Position numbers and translations under genes: made by a program. A DNA stretch of 18,852 nucleotides. Source: HRBIN12 sp035762085 (lineage in GTDB: Bacteria > Actinomycetota > UBA4738 > HRBIN12). The stretch covers positions 1 through 18,852 of the forward strand of contig DASTPT010000031.1 of assembly GCA_035762085.1 (NCBI GenBank). The letters run 5' to 3'. Position 1 is the stretch's first letter. Every line of letters starts with the position of its first letter. Positions 18,161 to 18,852 of this stretch are shown here, piece after piece. The notes under the pieces were generated by a model. That model did no database searches and was not told the DNA's origin. It was given only the letters and a program-made list of their open reading frames with translations.

Positions 18161-18852
18161 ATGAAACGCTGTCCCGCGTGTGGGGAGGAGAACGCGGACC
18201 GGGCTCGGTACTGCCACGCGTGCGGGACGTCGCTCGCGGTCGTCGAGCCCGCGGCCGAGGTCCGCAAGGTCGTGACGATCGTCTTCGCCGACGTCACCGG
18301 CTCGACCGAGCTCGGCGAACGGCTCGACCCCGAGACGCTCCGCCGCGTGATCGGACGGTACTTCGACGAGATGGCCTCGGTCATCGAGCGCCACGAGGGA
18401 ACGGTCGAGAAGTTCATCGGCGACGCCGTCATGGCGGCGTTCGGGGTGCCGACCGCGCATGAGGACGACCCCTCCAGAGCGTTGCGGGCGGCGCTGCGCA
18501 TGCGCGATCGCCTCACCGAGGTCAACGTGAACCTCGATCGCCGCTTCGGCGTCACGCTGCAGATCCGGACCGGCGTGAACACCGGCGAGGTCCTCGCCGC
18601 GACCAACCCGCAACCCGGTGACCCGATGGTGACCGGCGACGCGGTGAACGTGGCCGCGCGGCTCGAACAGAGCGCCGAACCGGGCGGCATCGTCGTGGCC
18701 GAACGCACCGCACGCACCGCCCGGGGCTTCCGCTTCCGCGAGCTGGGCGAGCAGGAGCTCCGGGGCAAGGAGCAGCCGGTGGCGGCCGTCGTGCTCGAGG
18801 AGCGCACACCCGGGGCGGTCGAGCGAGGCGTCCCGGGGCTGCGCGCGCCGAT
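18161..18852 (+). CDS. Zinc-ribbon class III adenylate/guanylate cyclase, N-terminal part
   Basis: Partial gene running off the right edge; 230 codons are visible. The first 22 residues are a zinc ribbon with C4, C7, C18 and C21 (MKRCPACGEE, RYCHACG). The class III cyclase domain spans about 36-215, with metal aspartates D44 in IVFADVTGSTE and D88 in KFIGDAVMAAFG, plus MVTGDAVNVAARLEQSA. Proteins with this start usually continue into a large AAA-type ATPase and TPR region of 1000 residues or more, which cannot be checked here. ATG 18161 follows TACGAT closely and is probably leaderless. Confidence 0.9.
   Translation, partial: MKRCPACGEENADRARYCHACGTSLAVVEPAAEVRKVVTIVFADVTGSTELGERLDPETLRRVIGRYFDEMASVIERHEGTVEKFIGDAVMAAFGVPTAHEDDPSRALRAALRMRDRLTEVNVNLDRRFGVTLQIRTGVNTGEVLAATNPQPGDPMVTGDAVNVAARLEQSAEPGGIVVAERTARTARGFRFRELGEQELRGKEQPVAAVVLEERTPGAVERGVPGLRAP

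Noticed and set aside
1..18852. tRNA genes, CRISPR arrays, insertion sequences, phage genes
   Set aside because: No cloverleaf-like sequence, regularly spaced repeats, transposase or phage motifs were recognised on either strand.

Overview
The window is about 18.9 kb of very GC-rich DNA, densely packed with short genes on both strands. A DinB/MDMPI-type (mycothiol-linked) enzyme, an ECF42-type sigma factor with its DGPF partner, an RsrA-like zinc anti-sigma factor, several class III nucleotide cyclases and start codons with no Shine-Dalgarno site all point to an actinobacterium-like organism. I cannot name the species. No rRNA, tRNA, CRISPR array or insertion sequence was seen, and no stretch over 300 bases lacks a gene.

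Layout. (1) 1-2.7 kb: the C-terminal end of an M23 peptidase, a SnoaL-like/cyclase fusion, a convergent quinone-oxidoreductase-like MDR gene with a palindromic operator upstream, and the C-terminal remnant of a TetR-type regulator whose DNA-binding half is missing. (2) 2.7-5.4 kb: three small VOC (glyoxalase-fold) genes, a Phd/PIN toxin-antitoxin pair, an ArsR-type repressor coupled to a VOC gene, and a YHS-domain protein. (3) 5.4-9.3 kb: a YdeI-like protein, an AlkA-like DNA glycosylase, an MDMPI-family enzyme, a tandem GNAT acetyltransferase and a membrane protein. (4) 9.4-12.6 kb: an ECF42 cassette of DGPF protein, tandem PPOX-fold protein, PhnB-like VOC protein and ECF42 sigma factor with C-terminal extension. 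Two near-identical promoters (TGTCGA-N17-CGAC) precede the DGPF gene and the VOC-sigma pair. (5) 12.7-14.0 kb: two exported proteins, a CHRD-domain protein and an LPxTG-anchored cupredoxin. (6) 14.1-16.6 kb: an OsmC-family gene with a one-base frameshift, divergent from an operon of ECF sigma factor, RsrA-like anti-sigma factor and ArsM-like methyltransferase. (7) 16.7-18.9 kb: a zinc-finger cyclase, thymidine kinase, and the start of a zinc-ribbon cyclase that runs off the window.

The most notable object is the ArsM-like methyltransferase (15762-16562). Its frame is interrupted by one TGA (16338-16340), exactly where ArsM proteins carry a conserved cysteine. The reading frame and the homology continue for 73 more codons. 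A 7-bp hairpin with a CGUGU loop begins 14 nt after the TGA, with the loop G at the position expected of a bacterial SECIS element. I read it as a selenoprotein. The other two arsenic-binding cysteines of ArsM are replaced (Val54, Gly143), so the substrate may not be arsenite. It sits behind an ECF sigma factor and an anti-sigma factor with the zinc-ligand spacing of redox-sensing RsrA. This suggests a thiol/oxidant-responsive selenoenzyme operon.
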